Assembly: GCA_902595515.1 (NCBI GenBank)
Contig: CACJQK010000004.1
Location: 46,524 to 110,523 of the forward strand
Direction of reading: 5' to 3'
DNA from: an uncultured SAR116 cluster alpha proteobacterium
GTDB taxonomy: Bacteria > Pseudomonadota > Alphaproteobacteria > Puniceispirillales > Marisalimonadaceae
Length of the DNA stretch: 64,000 nucleotides
Below the pieces are notes generated by a model, which did not search any database, was not told the DNA's origin, and saw only the letters and a list, made by a program, of their open reading frames with translations. Positions 37,543-46,086 of the stretch are shown one piece after another. A program made the translations under genes and the position numbers. Position 1 is the first letter of the stretch. Every line of letters begins with the position of its first letter.

Positions 37543-39195
37543 ATGAAAACAGTTAAATTGAATAATGATCTTAAGAATAGAAGTTTATCTAAAGATCAAA
37601 TTTCACTTAAAAAAATTTTATCACCTTTAGAGTTTAGACGTGATTTGTTAATTGAACATTTACATAAAATTCAAGATCATTTTGGATATCTATCAGAAAA
37701 AAATTTAGAATTTTTAGCTGAATTTTTAAGTTTAAGTAAAGTTGAAGTATATGAGGTAGCATCTTTTTATGCTCATTTTGACATAGTTAAAGAAGGAGAT
37801 ATTCCTCCTCCTAAAACAACTATAAGAGTATGTAACTCTTTATCTTGTCAAATTAATGGATCAACAACATTAAAAAATAAAATAATTAAAAAATTTCAAG
37901 ATCAAGATATTAGAGTTCTTGACGCTCCTTGTATGGGACGTTGTGCCTTTGCCCCAGCATTAGAGATAGGTCATTTTCATGTTGAAAACGCAAACTTAGA
38001 AAAAGTTTCTGAAGCAATTGAAAAGAAATGGATAAACCCAATAATACCAAATTATCAATCTTTTTATGATTATATTAATAAAGGTGGATATCAGAAACTT
38101 AAAGCAGTTAAAAATCGGAAAGACATTTGGTATGATAATATTATTAAAGCTGATTTAAGAGGTCTTGGAGGTGCAGGTTTTAGAACAGCAAAAAAATGGA
38201 AACTGGTTTCTGATGAAAAGGGACCTAGATATTTAGCAGTTAACGGTGATGAAGGAGAACCTGGAACATTCAAAGATAAATATTATCTTGAAAAAGAACC
38301 TCACATGTTTTTAGAAGGAATGTTGATGGCAGCAACTTCTATTAATGCTGAAAAATGTTTTATTTATATAAGAGATGAATACCCTGCAGTTTTAAAAATT
38401 TTAAAAGATGAAATTATAAAACTAGAAAATGAAAAGATTATTCCTTTAAATTATATTGATTTAAGAAGAGGTGCTGGAGCTTACATATGTGGTGAAGAAA
38501 GTGCAATGATAGAAAGTATAGAAGGTAAAAGAGGTTTGCCTAGACATCGTCCACCTTACGTTGGTCAATCTGGTGTTTTTGGAAAACCAACATTAGTTCA
38601 TAATGTTGAAACTCTTTATTGGGTTGCAAGAATAATAAGAGAAGGTCCTGAAATTTTTACTGACTTTACCAAAAATCATTGCATGGGACTAAGAAGTTAC
38701 TCTGTTTCTGGGAGAGTGAAAAATCCAGGTTTATATTTACTCCCTTCTGGCTCTACTATTTTAGATATAATTGAAGCCTCTGGAGGAATGATTGAAGGAC
38801 ATCATTTTAAAGCTTACCAACCTGGAGGAGCTTCCTCTGGTCTTTTACCTGCAACTATAAATGATGTTCCATTAGATTTTGGTACTCTTGATGAATATAA
38901 CACATTTATTGGTTCTGCAGCTGTTGTGGTTTTATCTGATAAAGATAAAATAAGAGATGTGGCTTTAAATATGATTGAATTTTTTAAATCTGAAAGTTGT
39001 GGTCAATGCACTCCTTGCAGAGTAGGATGTGAAAAGGCTGTTACTATAATGAAACAAAAAGATTGGGATTTCTCTCTTCTTGAGGATTTATGCGAAGTAA
39101 TGGAAAGCTCATCAATTTGTGGCTTGGGTCAGGCTGCAACAAATCCTATAAAATCAAGTATCTCCTACTTTAGTGAAGAGTTAAAAAATGAATAA
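37543..39195 (+). CDS. fdsB: NAD-dependent formate dehydrogenase, fused gamma-beta subunit
   Basis: 550 residues, a natural fusion of FdsG/NuoE and FdsB/NuoF parts that are separate genes in classical fds operons. The N-terminal thioredoxin-like [2Fe-2S] domain has cysteines C97, C102, C130 and C134 (CNSLSC and CMGRC). The NuoF-like part, from about residue 195, has RGLGGAGFRTAKKWK and the NGDEGEPGTFKD FMN/NADH sites, and ends with the [4Fe-4S] motif SCGQCTPCRVGC. It passes formate electrons to NAD. It overlaps fdsA by eight bases. It is 13 bases from dgoA. Confidence 0.92.
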   Translation: MKTVKLNNDLKNRSLSKDQISLKKILSPLEFRRDLLIEHLHKIQDHFGYLSEKNLEFLAEFLSLSKVEVYEVASFYAHFDIVKEGDIPPPKTTIRVCNSLSCQINGSTTLKNKIIKKFQDQDIRVLDAPCMGRCAFAPALEIGHFHVENANLEKVSEAIEKKWINPIIPNYQSFYDYINKGGYQKLKAVKNRKDIWYDNIIKADLRGLGGAGFRTAKKWKLVSDEKGPRYLAVNGDEGEPGTFKDKYYLEKEPHMFLEGMLMAATSINAEKCFIYIRDEYPAVLKILKDEIIKLENEKIIPLNYIDLRRGAGAYICGEESAMIESIEGKRGLPRHRPPYVGQSGVFGKPTLVHNVETLYWVARIIREGPEIFTDFTKNHCMGLRSYSVSGRVKNPGLYLLPSGSTILDIIEASGGMIEGHHFKAYQPGGASSGLLPATINDVPLDFGTLDEYNTFIGSAAVVVLSDKDKIRDVALNMIEFFKSESCGQCTPCRVGCEKAVTIMKQKDWDFSLLEDLCEVMESSSICGLGQAATNPIKSSISYFSEELKNE

Positions 39196-41944
39196 TAAAA
39201 TTTCATTTTTTCTTAATACTAAAAAAGTTGAAGCTAATAATAATGAAACAATTTGGGATGTCTCTAAAAGAGAAGGTATAGATATTCCTCATCTTTGCCA
39301 CAGTAATAAAAATGGTTATAAACCGGATGGTAATTGCAGGGCATGTGTTATAGAGATTCAAGGAGAAAAAACATTAGCTGCTTCTTGCATAAGAAAACCA
39401 AAAGAGGGAATGAAAGTTTCTACTAACACTTCTAAAGTTGAAAATTCTCAAAAATTAATTTTAGAATTACTCTTATCAGATCAACCTAAAATAAAAGATA
39501 AAAACTTTCAGAGAAATCATTTTTGGAACATACTCCATAAAAAAAAGATCAATAATTCTAGATTTTTACCAAAAAATAAGAACTATGTTCCAAACATAGA
39601 TCAAAGTCACCCTGCAATGACTGTTTCATTGGATGCCTGCATACAATGTGGACTATGCATTAGAGCATGTAGAGATGTTCAGGTAAATGATGTGCTAGGA
39701 ATGTCTGGAAGGGGAGCTGAAAGCTATCCTGTTTTTGACATGAATAATCCTATGGGTGAAAGTAGTTGTGTTGGTTGTGGTGAATGCGTCCAAGCTTGTC
39801 CAACTGGCGCTCTTATTGAAACTTCTTTATTAGATAAAAATAATGATCAGACAATTTTTCCTGAAAAAAAAATAAAGAGTTTATGCCCCTTTTGTGGTGT
39901 TGGTTGCCAGACCTTAGTAAGTGTAAAAGATAATAAAATTTTAACTGTAAATGGTGAAAATGGACCTGCTAATGAAAATAGACTATGTGTTAAAGGACGT
40001 TTTGGTTTCGATTATATAAACAGTCCACAAAGATTAACCACCCCACTAATTAGAATTAGCCAAAAAACAAAATCTTGGGACATATCAATTGATAATAAAG
40101 ATATATATAAATATTTTAGAAAAGCTTCATGGCAAGAAGCTTTAGATTTTGCCTCTAATCGATTTACTAAAATTTTAAAAAATAATGATAAAAATTCTTT
40201 AGCAGGTTTTGGATCAGCAAAAGGTTCGAATGAAGAAGCATATATATTTCAAAAATTAATAAGGACTGGTTTTAAGACAAATAATGTAGATCATTGTACA
40301 CGACTTTGTCATGCATCGTCTGTAGCTGCATTGTTACAATCAGTTGGATCAGCAGCTGTGTCTGCCCCATTTACAGCTGTGAAAGATAGCGAATGTATAA
40401 TTTTAATAGGAGCAAGACCTGAACAAAATCATCCTGTTGCGGCTTCATATTTTAAACAAGCAGTCAAAAATGGGACAAAATTAATTATTTTAGATCCAAG
40501 AAAGCAAAGTCTATCGAGATACGCGACACATCATTTGCAATTTAATCCAGGTCATGATTTAGCTTTGTTAAATGCAATGATTTATACAATTATTAAAGAA
40601 AATTTAACAAACGAAGAATATATAGAAAATCATACTGAAGGATTTAAAAAATTAGCAAAAGAGATAAACAAATTTAATCCTGTACTAATGGAAAATTTAT
40701 GTGGAATACCAAAAGAAATTATTAGAGAAGTTGCAAGAATATATGCAAAGGCAAAAACATCAATCATCTTTTGGGGAATGGGTATTTCTCAACATGTGCA
40801 TGGAACTCAAAATGCTTTTTCATTAATAAATTTAGCTTTGATCACAGGACATCTAGGAAAACCAGGCACTGGTTTGCACCCTTTAAGAGGACAAAATAAT
40901 GTACAAGGAGCTTCTGATGCTGGGTTAATACCTATGTCATATCCAGATTATAATTCTGTTAAAATAAAAACAAATAATCAAAAAATGCAAAAGTTTTGGA
41001 ATTCAAATTTAGACCTTAATGATGGTAAGACAGTTGTAGAAATTATTAAGGATATCGAAGCAGGTGTAATTAAAGGGTTGTATGTTCTAGGCGAAAATCC
41101 TGCTATGTCAGATCCAGATTTAACACATACTAGAAAAGGTTTAGCAAAGTTAGATCATTTAGTTGTTCAAGATATTTTTATGACTGAAACAGCATGGTTT
41201 GCAGATGTAATTTTGCCAGCAACTGCTCATGCTGAAAAATTAGGAACTTATACTAATACTAATAGACAAGTACAAATAGGAAGAAATGTAGTAGAGCCTC
41301 CAAAAGGTGTAAAACAAGATTGGTGGATTATTCAAGAAATTGCTAGAAGAATAGGATTAAATTGGAATTATACTTCTCCAAAAGAAATCTTTGATGAAAT
41401 GAAATTAATAATGCCTTCTCTAAATTATATCTCTTGGGAAAGGTTAGAAAAAGAAAATTATGTGACTTACCCTGTGAAAAGTGAAAATATTCTGGGTGAG
41501 GATATTATATTTCAAGATGGTTTTCCAACGCCAAATAAGTTAGGTAAAATTATGCCAGTAGATTTAATTTACCCTAATGATGAAATAAGCAGTGATTTCC
41601 CAATGATATTATCGACAGGTAGATTGTTAGAGCATTGGCATACTGGTACTATGACAAGAAGAGCATTAGTTTTAGATGAACTTGAGCCAGTTCCTATAAT
41701 TTTCATTAATGAAATAGACAGTAAGTTTTATGATCTTGATTTAACTCGAAAAGTAACAATTGAAACAAAGCGAGGAAAGATAAAAATAAAAATTAGACAT
41801 GATAATGACCTTCTTCCTGGTATGTTATTTTTGCCATTTTGTTTTAAGGAAGCTGCAGCAAATATTTTGACAAATTCAGATTTAGACCCTGTTGGGAAAA
41901 TTCCAGAGTTTAAATATAATGCCGCTAGAATCTACCAAATATAA
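39188..41944 (+). CDS. fdsA: NAD-dependent formate dehydrogenase, catalytic alpha subunit (molybdo- or tungstopterin)
   Basis: 918 residues. An N-terminal NuoG-like [2Fe-2S] site uses C37, C50, C53 and C67. Two [4Fe-4S] ferredoxin motifs follow (C151/154/157/161 and C194/197/200/204). The FdhF-type [4Fe-4S] cluster is C233/C236/C240/C267. The metal ligand is Cys374 followed by His375 in DHCTRLCHASS; there is cysteine where selenocysteine can occur in other FDHs. The C-terminal molybdopterin-dinucleotide domain is complete. The enzyme oxidises formate to CO2. Accessory genes fdsC/fdhD and fdsD do not follow; cobT does, after 58 bases. Confidence 0.94.
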   Translation: MNNKISFFLNTKKVEANNNETIWDVSKREGIDIPHLCHSNKNGYKPDGNCRACVIEIQGEKTLAASCIRKPKEGMKVSTNTSKVENSQKLILELLLSDQPKIKDKNFQRNHFWNILHKKKINNSRFLPKNKNYVPNIDQSHPAMTVSLDACIQCGLCIRACRDVQVNDVLGMSGRGAESYPVFDMNNPMGESSCVGCGECVQACPTGALIETSLLDKNNDQTIFPEKKIKSLCPFCGVGCQTLVSVKDNKILTVNGENGPANENRLCVKGRFGFDYINSPQRLTTPLIRISQKTKSWDISIDNKDIYKYFRKASWQEALDFASNRFTKILKNNDKNSLAGFGSAKGSNEEAYIFQKLIRTGFKTNNVDHCTRLCHASSVAALLQSVGSAAVSAPFTAVKDSECIILIGARPEQNHPVAASYFKQAVKNGTKLIILDPRKQSLSRYATHHLQFNPGHDLALLNAMIYTIIKENLTNEEYIENHTEGFKKLAKEINKFNPVLMENLCGIPKEIIREVARIYAKAKTSIIFWGMGISQHVHGTQNAFSLINLALITGHLGKPGTGLHPLRGQNNVQGASDAGLIPMSYPDYNSVKIKTNNQKMQKFWNSNLDLNDGKTVVEIIKDIEAGVIKGLYVLGENPAMSDPDLTHTRKGLAKLDHLVVQDIFMTETAWFADVILPATAHAEKLGTYTNTNRQVQIGRNVVEPPKGVKQDWWIIQEIARRIGLNWNYTSPKEIFDEMKLIMPSLNYISWERLEKENYVTYPVKSENILGEDIIFQDGFPTPNKLGKIMPVDLIYPNDEISSDFPMILSTGRLLEHWHTGTMTRRALVLDELEPVPIIFINEIDSKFYDLDLTRKVTIETKRGKIKIKIRHDNDLLPGMLFLPFCFKEAAANILTNSDLDPVGKIPEFKYNAARIYQI

Positions 41945-42002
41945 ATTCAAATATGTTGAAATTTGTTTAAAGATTTATTTCTGATTAAAAAGAGTTTTTT
42001 TC

Positions 42003-43025
42003 ATGTTTAAGGCTACAAAAATTAAAGAATTTTTAAATGGAAATATTAAAATTCCTCAATTCGATCATGTAGTTGCTAATAAAGCTAGAGATTTTCAAAA
42101 ACAACTAACTAAACCTGAAGGAAGTCTTGGGAAATTAGAGGATATTGCTATTTGGATGGCAGGTTGGCAAAAAAATATTAAACCAACTATAAAAAACCCA
42201 CATTGTATCATCTTCGCAGGTAATCACGGCATATCAAACAAGGGTGTTTCAGCATATCCATCTGAAGTAACCGCTCAAATGGTAGAAAACTTTAAACAAG
42301 GTGGAGCTGCAATAAATCAACTGTGTAAATTAGCAAAAATTAAATTATCTGTAATTCCAATAGATTTGGACAAACCTACAATGGATTTTTCTGAAAGCAA
42401 AGCTATGAGCGAAGAAGAAGTATTTTCCTTCATGCAATTAGGTTTTGACTCAATCCCTTCTAGCTGTGATTTACTTATTTTAGGTGAAATGGGAATTTCA
42501 AATACGACATCTGCAACGTCGATTTCCTGCGCTCTATTTAACGAACCTGTTGATGTAATGACAGGTATTGGGACGGGTATTAATAAAGTCCAACTATCTA
42601 ACAAAATAAAAATAATTAATAAAGCTCTTCAGTTGCACGGAAAAAAATTTAGAGACCCAGTGAGTATATTGTCATGTTATGGAGGTAAAGAAATTGCAGC
42701 TATTGCAGGATCTGTAATTTCTGCCAGAATAAAGTCTATTCCAGTGCTTTTGGATGGATTTATAACTACAGCTGCAGCCTCTACTTTAATAAGTTTTGAA
42801 AAAAATATTTTAGATCATTGTTTAGTTTCTCATTTATCTTCTGAACCAGGTCATGTTAGAATACTAAATAATCTTAAAATAGAACCAATTTTAGATTTGA
42901 ATCTAAGACTTGGAGAGGGGAGCGGAGCAGCGATAGCTTTACATATATTAAAAGCAGCTTTAGCTACACACAATGGTATGTCTACTTTTGACAATGCAAA
43001 AGTTTCTAAAAAAATAATTTCATGA
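42003..43025 (+). CDS. cobT: nicotinate-nucleotide--dimethylbenzimidazole phosphoribosyltransferase
   Basis: 340 residues. CobT makes alpha-ribazole 5'-phosphate from nicotinate mononucleotide and dimethylbenzimidazole for the lower ligand of cobalamin. KPEGSLGKLEDIA, FAGNHGISNKGVSAYP, LGEMGISNTTSATS and the catalytic-Glu segment LRLGEGSGAAIALH are all intact. The stop overlaps the cobS start in ATGA, so they are translationally coupled. With cobS and cobC it forms a nucleotide-loop assembly module, expected in B12 producers and salvagers. Confidence 0.96.
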   Translation: MFKATKIKEFLNGNIKIPQFDHVVANKARDFQKQLTKPEGSLGKLEDIAIWMAGWQKNIKPTIKNPHCIIFAGNHGISNKGVSAYPSEVTAQMVENFKQGGAAINQLCKLAKIKLSVIPIDLDKPTMDFSESKAMSEEEVFSFMQLGFDSIPSSCDLLILGEMGISNTTSATSISCALFNEPVDVMTGIGTGINKVQLSNKIKIINKALQLHGKKFRDPVSILSCYGGKEIAAIAGSVISARIKSIPVLLDGFITTAAASTLISFEKNILDHCLVSHLSSEPGHVRILNNLKIEPILDLNLRLGEGSGAAIALHILKAALATHNGMSTFDNAKVSKKIIS

Positions 43026-43807
43026 AAACAATTTTAAAAAATAGAGTAGTGTTAGATTTTTTTGCTAGTCTAATGTTTTTTACAAGAATACCAGTTAATT
43101 GGAAATTCTTTTCAAACAAACCACCAAATCTTACAAACGCAGCATGGAGTTTTCCTTTAATAGGTTATATAATAGGTATAATATCAGGAATCATTGGTGA
43201 ACTATGTATTAACATTAATTTATCAATATTTTTATCTTGTACGATAGCAATCGCATTTAGTGTCATGATTACTGGAGCTTTCCATGAGGACGGTTTGGCT
43301 GATATGGCGGATGGTTTTGGGGCAGGCGGTTCACCAAAAAAAATTAACAAAATAATACATGACAGTCGTCTTGGAACTTACGGAACAACAGCGTTAATCT
43401 TAGGATTATTAATACGACTAGGGCTAGTAATAAATTTGGTAGAATTAGGTTATTCATTATTATTGATTTTATCTTCTAGTATTGCTTCAGGAAAATTATC
43501 AATAATTTTCACAAGAAATTATTTTACTGTCTCAACTTTTTCAAAAACAGGTAGTATTATTAAGACTGTTTCTAATAAAATGCTAGTAATAGCCTCTTTA
43601 ATCTGGCTAATACCAGTAGTTTATTTCTTTCCTTTCTGGGGTGTTTTAATAGGATTTTTTTTGAATTCAGGAGTAATTTTTTTTATAGGTAAAATGTCTA
43701 AAAAAAAAATAGGTGGTATTACCGGAGACATACTTGGAGCAATTGCCTTTACAACTGAATTAGTTTTTTTGCTTGGGATAATAATTTATTTAAGGCATGT
43801 ATATTGA
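43022..43807 (+). CDS. cobS: adenosylcobinamide-GDP ribazoletransferase
   Basis: 261 residues, a polytopic inner-membrane enzyme with about six to seven membrane helices. It joins adenosylcobinamide-GDP and alpha-ribazole(-phosphate). FFTRIPVNW near the N terminus and the metal-binding FHEDGLADMADGFGAGGSP are the family marks. It starts in an ATGA overlap with cobT, and its TGA overlaps the ATG of cobC, giving a coupled cobT-cobS-cobC cluster. Confidence 0.95.
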   Translation: MKTILKNRVVLDFFASLMFFTRIPVNWKFFSNKPPNLTNAAWSFPLIGYIIGIISGIIGELCININLSIFLSCTIAIAFSVMITGAFHEDGLADMADGFGAGGSPKKINKIIHDSRLGTYGTTALILGLLIRLGLVINLVELGYSLLLILSSSIASGKLSIIFTRNYFTVSTFSKTGSIIKTVSNKMLVIASLIWLIPVVYFFPFWGVLIGFFLNSGVIFFIGKMSKKKIGGITGDILGAIAFTTELVFLLGIIIYLRHVY

Positions 43808-44427
43808 TGAATACTTGTAGATTGTATCTTATACGTCATGCTCCAGTTAAAAAAAAAGATGGTTATGTCCCAGAAAATAATCCCAAAGCAATTATAAATT
43901 CTGATCATTTAAAAAAGCTTGCCGCATATATTCCAGATAATAGCTTATGTTATGTTAGTCCTTTAAAGAGAGCTATTCAAACTGCTGAAGAATTGTCCAA
44001 ATATAGAAATTTTAAGAAAATAGTAATTGAAAAAAAATTGAGAGAGCAAAACTTTGGAGAATGGCAAGGAAAAAAAATATCATTAGTTTGGGAAGAAATA
44101 AAAAAATTTAAAACTCAACATAACTTTTCATTTCTTTGTCCTGAAAATTGTCCTCCAAAAGGTGAAAGTTTTCTGGATCAATGTAAACGCGTTTCTGAAT
44201 TTGTTAATAATCTTAATTTTCACGATCATACGTCATTGATTTTTATTTCCCATTCCGGAACAATTAGAGCTTTTTTATCTCAAATTTTGGACTTGGATCC
44301 TAACAAAGCAATAGGAATAGAGATTTCTCATTTAAGTATTACCTCTATAGAGGTTCTTAAGAAAGATAATATCAGAAATAAAGGTGGTAAATATCGGTTA
44401 TTAAGTGTTAACAACCAATTTATATAA
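43807..44427 (+). CDS. cobC: alpha-ribazole phosphatase, histidine phosphatase superfamily
   Basis: 206 residues from the ATG at 43807; a TTG just upstream at 43804 would add one residue. The phosphohistidine motif is YLIRHAPVKKKDGYVP (RHA form), with SPLKRAIQTAEEL, LREQNFGEWQGK and ISHSGTIRAFL supplying the remaining catalytic residues. Members dephosphorylate alpha-ribazole 5'-phosphate. The ATG overlaps the cobS stop (TGATG), which supports the assignment over a generic phosphatase. Confidence 0.88.
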   Translation: MNTCRLYLIRHAPVKKKDGYVPENNPKAIINSDHLKKLAAYIPDNSLCYVSPLKRAIQTAEELSKYRNFKKIVIEKKLREQNFGEWQGKKISLVWEEIKKFKTQHNFSFLCPENCPPKGESFLDQCKRVSEFVNNLNFHDHTSLIFISHSGTIRAFLSQILDLDPNKAIGIEISHLSITSIEVLKKDNIRNKGGKYRLLSVNNQFI

Positions 44428-44466
44428 ATGATATCTAATAAAGTTTGAGTATGTTAAAAATTTAAA

Positions 44467-44973
44467 ATGAAAAATTGGCAAAATAGACTTTATAAAATAT
44501 TAAAAAATGACGGTATTAAGCTATTTAGCTATGTCCCTGATGCTGGACATAAGATATTAATAGATAATGCAACAAAAGACAATTCAGTCATAGCTATTCC
44601 TTTAACATCAGAAGAAGAGGGTATAGGAATTGCTGCTGGTTCGTACCTAGGAGGCTCTAAAGCTGTTTTATTAATGCAGAGTAGTGGTGTCGGAAATTGT
44701 ATTAATCAACTATCATTAATTAAACATGGTCAATTTCCTTTTTTTACCATCATAACAATGAGAGGTGAATTTGGTGAAGGTAATCCTTGGCAGTTTGCAA
44801 TGGGTGAGGCAGTGATACCAACTTTAAATTCAATGGGAGTAAGTTGTATTAAAATTGAAAAAGAAGAAGATGTTGAAAGTACAATTAGAGCAGCTTTGAC
44901 AATGGTATTTGAGTCAGAGAGAGCTGTGGCTGTTTTGCTTTCTCAAAAATTAATCGGTGCTAAGGTTTTTTAG
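44467..44973 (+). CDS. thiamine-diphosphate decarboxylase subunit, sulfopyruvate/phosphonopyruvate decarboxylase alpha type
   Basis: 168 residues, almost exactly the size of ComD. It is the pyrimidine-binding half of a split TPP enzyme: VPDAGHKILID, then PLTSEEEGIGIAAGSYLGG, where the Glu is the activator of the cofactor, and LMQSSGVGNCINQLSL. ComD/ComE catalyse sulfopyruvate to sulfoacetaldehyde (coenzyme M synthesis in methanogens, sulfonate metabolism in marine bacteria); phosphonopyruvate decarboxylase is a homologue. The beta half follows after 14 bases. The substrate is not settled; no sulfonate or phosphonate genes flank it. Confidence 0.87.
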   Translation: MKNWQNRLYKILKNDGIKLFSYVPDAGHKILIDNATKDNSVIAIPLTSEEEGIGIAAGSYLGGSKAVLLMQSSGVGNCINQLSLIKHGQFPFFTIITMRGEFGEGNPWQFAMGEAVIPTLNSMGVSCIKIEKEEDVESTIRAALTMVFESERAVAVLLSQKLIGAKVF

Positions 44974-44987
44974 TATAAATTAAAAAA

Positions 44988-45560
44988 ATGGATTTATTAG
45001 ATAGAAAAAAAGCAATTCCAACTTTGATTGGCGATAACAGTAGATTTCTTATAATATCGGGTTTAGCAGGGCCAGCAAAGGATATTGGTTTTTTAACTAA
45101 AGAAAGTCCAAATACTTTTTTATTTGGAGGTGCTATGGGAGGTGCGTTGCCAACCTCTCTTGGTCTTGCTCTATCTAGACCCAATGATAGAGTTCTATGT
45201 GTTTCAGGTGATGGTGATGTTTTAATGTCTATGGGTTGTTTAGCTACAATAGCAACTATTAAACCCAAGAACCTTATTATTATTTGTGTAGACAATGCAT
45301 TATATTTGGAAACAGGTGGGCAAACATCTCACACAGGTTTGGGCGTTAATTTAGATATGATTGCAAAGGGGTGTGGTTTTCCTATTACTAAAACAATAGT
45401 AACAGAGGAAGAATTATTAGAAGGAAAAAAAATTCTTGATAATTTTAGTGGTCTAGCATTCATACTATTAAAAGTTAGTAAATCAAATCCTCCTAAATAT
45501 TCTAGAAATTGGAATGCTTCTGAAGAAAAATCAAAATTTAAAAAAAATTTAGTTAATTGA
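44988..45560 (+). CDS. thiamine-diphosphate decarboxylase subunit, sulfopyruvate/phosphonopyruvate decarboxylase beta type
   Basis: 190 residues, the size of ComE. It is the diphosphate-binding half: GGAMGGALPTSLGLALSRPN, then the GDG motif SGDGDVLMSMGCLATIA running to VDNALYLETGGQTSHTG, which takes the place of the second TPP motif (usually NN). The DNALYLETGGQ segment is typical of sulfopyruvate and phosphonopyruvate decarboxylases, where this loop meets the charged substrate group. It is downstream of the alpha half with a 14-base gap, so the two should form one enzyme. Confidence 0.87.
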   Translation: MDLLDRKKAIPTLIGDNSRFLIISGLAGPAKDIGFLTKESPNTFLFGGAMGGALPTSLGLALSRPNDRVLCVSGDGDVLMSMGCLATIATIKPKNLIIICVDNALYLETGGQTSHTGLGVNLDMIAKGCGFPITKTIVTEEELLEGKKILDNFSGLAFILLKVSKSNPPKYSRNWNASEEKSKFKKNLVN

Positions 45561-45595
45561 TAATTTATCTTTTACTAAATTATTAAATATGTTAA

Positions 45596-45624
45596 CTAAA
45601 TAGTTTCCTAGTAAACTATTTTAG
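45596..45624 (+). promoter_or_regulatory. inverted repeat, probable MarR operator
   Basis: CTAAATAGTTT (45596-45606), a six-base spacer CCTAGT, then AAACTATTTTAG (45613-45624) forms a nearly perfect palindrome with one extra T. It abuts the ribosome site of the MarR-family gene. MarR proteins bind such 20-30 base palindromes and repress themselves, so autorepression of marR-emrAB is inferred. Confidence 0.6.
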
Positions 45625-45632
45625 GTGTGATT

Positions 45633-46067
45633 TTGAAAGAATCATTTGAAGATAATATAGGTTTGTTAATTCACGATGTGGCTCGATTACTTCGTGTTTT
45701 GTATGATCGTCAAATGGCTTCTATAGGTCTAACTAGATCTCAATGGTGGCTATTGACTTATTTATATTTTAAAGATGGCATAAATCAATCCGAACTTGCA
45801 ATACTTATGGACATGGAAAAAGCACCATTAAGTAGAATTTTAGACCGCATGGAATTAAAGGGATGGGTTGAAAGAAAAAGTGAAAGTAAAGATCGAAGAA
45901 TAAAAAATATTTATTTATCTGAAAAAATTAAACCTCTTATTAATTCTATGAGGGATAAAGCAGCAACTTATAGAAAAGATTCTTTATCAGTATTAAATAA
46001 TCAAGATCTTAACAAGTTAAGGGATTTACTGCAGATTTTAAAAAAAGATTTATCTTCAAAAGTATAA
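45633..46067 (+). CDS. MarR-family transcriptional regulator
   Basis: 144 residues from a TTG at 45633, chosen because AGGTG lies about six bases upstream; a GTG at 45627 would sit inside that ribosome site. The winged helix is seen in SQWWLLTYLYFKDGINQSEL, the recognition helix ILMDMEKAPLSRILDRMELK, and the wing GWVERKSESKDRRIKNIYLS. It heads an emrA-emrB pair and has a palindromic operator just upstream, so it probably represses the pump until a drug or metabolite binds. Confidence 0.9.
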   Translation: MKESFEDNIGLLIHDVARLLRVLYDRQMASIGLTRSQWWLLTYLYFKDGINQSELAILMDMEKAPLSRILDRMELKGWVERKSESKDRRIKNIYLSEKIKPLINSMRDKAATYRKDSLSVLNNQDLNKLRDLLQILKKDLSSKV

Positions 46068-46086
46068 TTTAAAGGAAAAAGAGTTA

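Noticed and set aside
44960..45295. 111-residue minus-strand ORF
   Set aside because: Antisense to the conserved TPP-binding subunit, whose motifs fix the coding strand.
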